A stretch of 8,074 nucleotides of DNA from Bdellovibrionales bacterium. GTDB lineage: Bacteria > Bdellovibrionota > JAFGOL01. Position 1 is the first letter of the stretch. The number at the start of each line of letters is the position of its first letter. This document shows, piece by piece, positions 7,513 through 8,074 of the stretch. The notes beneath the pieces are model-generated. The model did not search any database. It was not told where the DNA came from and saw nothing but the letters and a program-made list of their open reading frames with translations. Both the position numbers and the translations under genes were made by a program. The DNA is taken from assembly GCA_022710165.1 (NCBI GenBank), contig JAKLHL010000062.1:1-8074 (forward strand). The letters run 5' to 3'.

Positions 7513-8074
7513 TTAGTAGCGGTAATATACAGGCACCACTGCAAAAAAAGCTTTAAGGTCTTGTACTGGTGGTGGGCTAAAATAGTTAAAGATAACAATA
7601 GGATATTTAAAGGAGTTGAGCTTAAGACCGTTTAAGTCTTGCGCCAAAACTACATCAACCCCCCTCTTTTTAAGCTCCCTTAGCTCATGGGCCACCCTTG
7701 GGTTGTCCTTATAAGGATCATATTGCAAGCAAACAGCAAGGTCGGTCTTCTTAAAGGCCTCTGGGCCCTGAACTTTAAGTCCCTTAAGGTCCAGCTTTTC
7801 AGAAGCTGATGCCTCGCCCCTGTAGCAGGATGTTCCCCAACGCCCTATCGAGCAGATAGGTGTGTCATGGGACCTGGCCCTGAAGATCTTACCGTCGCTG
7901 ATACCGTAACTTATTTTGCAATTGAGTATACAGAGCTCACATTCCTTGATCTCTTCTTTTATTTTTGACCTTGGCACAAGGTCTGTGTTTTCCAACAGTG
8001 CTCCGGTCGGGCACGAGTCTATGCACATCCCGCAGAGTATACAGCTTGAATCATCGATCGACGTTACAGGGCCG
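7513..8074 (-). CDS. NuoG/molybdopterin-oxidoreductase-like iron-sulfur protein with shortened C-terminus (C-terminal part)
   Basis: The frame is open to the window edge (first full codon at 8073), so the true start lies outside; the ATG at 8028 sits inside a cysteine motif and is not the start. The 186 visible residues begin with a ferredoxin-type site, CILCGMCIDSCPTGAL (visible residues 11-26, CxxCxxCxxxCP). A second site follows: C45-x2-C48-x3-C52-x21-C74, the last in ICSIGRWG, which corresponds to the LCxKGRFG end of the [4Fe-4S] domain of NuoG and formate dehydrogenase alpha subunits. In those proteins a molybdopterin-type domain of several hundred residues follows. Here only about 106 residues remain, including TDLAVCLQYDP and a 'DNPRVAHELRELKKRG' stretch that resembles the DxxxxxGxNPxxxxPvxxxrirka segment of that domain. 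It probably passes electrons in an NADH- or hydrogenase-linked complex; the exact partner is not visible. Its stop is 90 bases before tig. Confidence 0.75.
   Translation of the reverse strand, partial: GPVTSIDDSSCILCGMCIDSCPTGALLENTDLVPRSKIKEEIKECELCILNCKISYGISDGKIFRARSHDTPICSIGRWGTSCYRGEASASEKLDLKGLKVQGPEAFKKTDLAVCLQYDPYKDNPRVAHELRELKKRGVDVVLAQDLNGLKLNSFKYPIVIFNYFSPPPVQDLKAFFAVVPVYYRY

Noticed and set aside
7513..8028. A complete 171-residue gene starting at the ATG at 8028
   Set aside because: The frame stays open upstream to the window edge and the upstream codons complete the CxxCxxCxxxCP ferredoxin motif, so the ATG is internal.

Overview
The window is one compact block of bacterial chromosome in which every supported gene reads on the minus strand, so transcription runs from position 8074 toward position 1. 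The gene order along transcription is: 3' part of a NuoG/molybdopterin-oxidoreductase-like iron-sulfur protein (8074-7513), tig (7422-6100), clpP (6099-5503), clpX (5485-4211), lon (4188-1762), a small multi-pass membrane protein (1746-1123), and the 5' part of a 7TM-HD (PgpH-type) gene that leaves the window at position 1. No tRNA, rRNA, CRISPR array, insertion sequence or clear rho-independent terminator was seen.

The core is the classic cytosolic protein quality-control cluster. Trigger factor binds nascent chains at the ribosome. ClpX unfolds substrates and feeds them to ClpP. Lon is a separate ATP-dependent protease. Gaps from tig to the last gene are 0, 17, 22 and 15 bases, followed by a 4-base ATGA overlap, so tig to pgpH looks like one transcription unit. 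All the catalytic residues I could check in ClpP, ClpX and Lon are intact. The only gap of note is the 90 bases before tig. It holds an imperfect inverted repeat whose 3' arm contains the tig Shine-Dalgarno sequence, which suggests RNA-level control of tig translation.

The flanks are less standard. Upstream is a protein with a ferredoxin-type cluster motif and a second four-cysteine motif of the molybdopterin-oxidoreductase type, but the large catalytic domain that normally follows is reduced to about 106 residues. Downstream, lon is followed by a membrane protein resembling the membrane domain associated with glycerophosphodiester phosphodiesterases, then by a PgpH-like protein. Members of the PgpH family degrade cyclic di-AMP, but the HD domain lies outside the window.

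The organism cannot be named from this window. Moderate GC, frequent ATA and AGG codons, the style of the trigger factor and Lon N-termini (similar to what I recall from the former Deltaproteobacteria and relatives) and an iron-sulfur redox protein suggest an anaerobic diderm bacterium of the Desulfobacterota, Nitrospirota or Omnitrophota kind. That is a weak inference. The gene set is mostly conserved housekeeping. I do not see a new defence or mobile system. The points most worth checking are the tig leader structure and the shortened NuoG-like protein.
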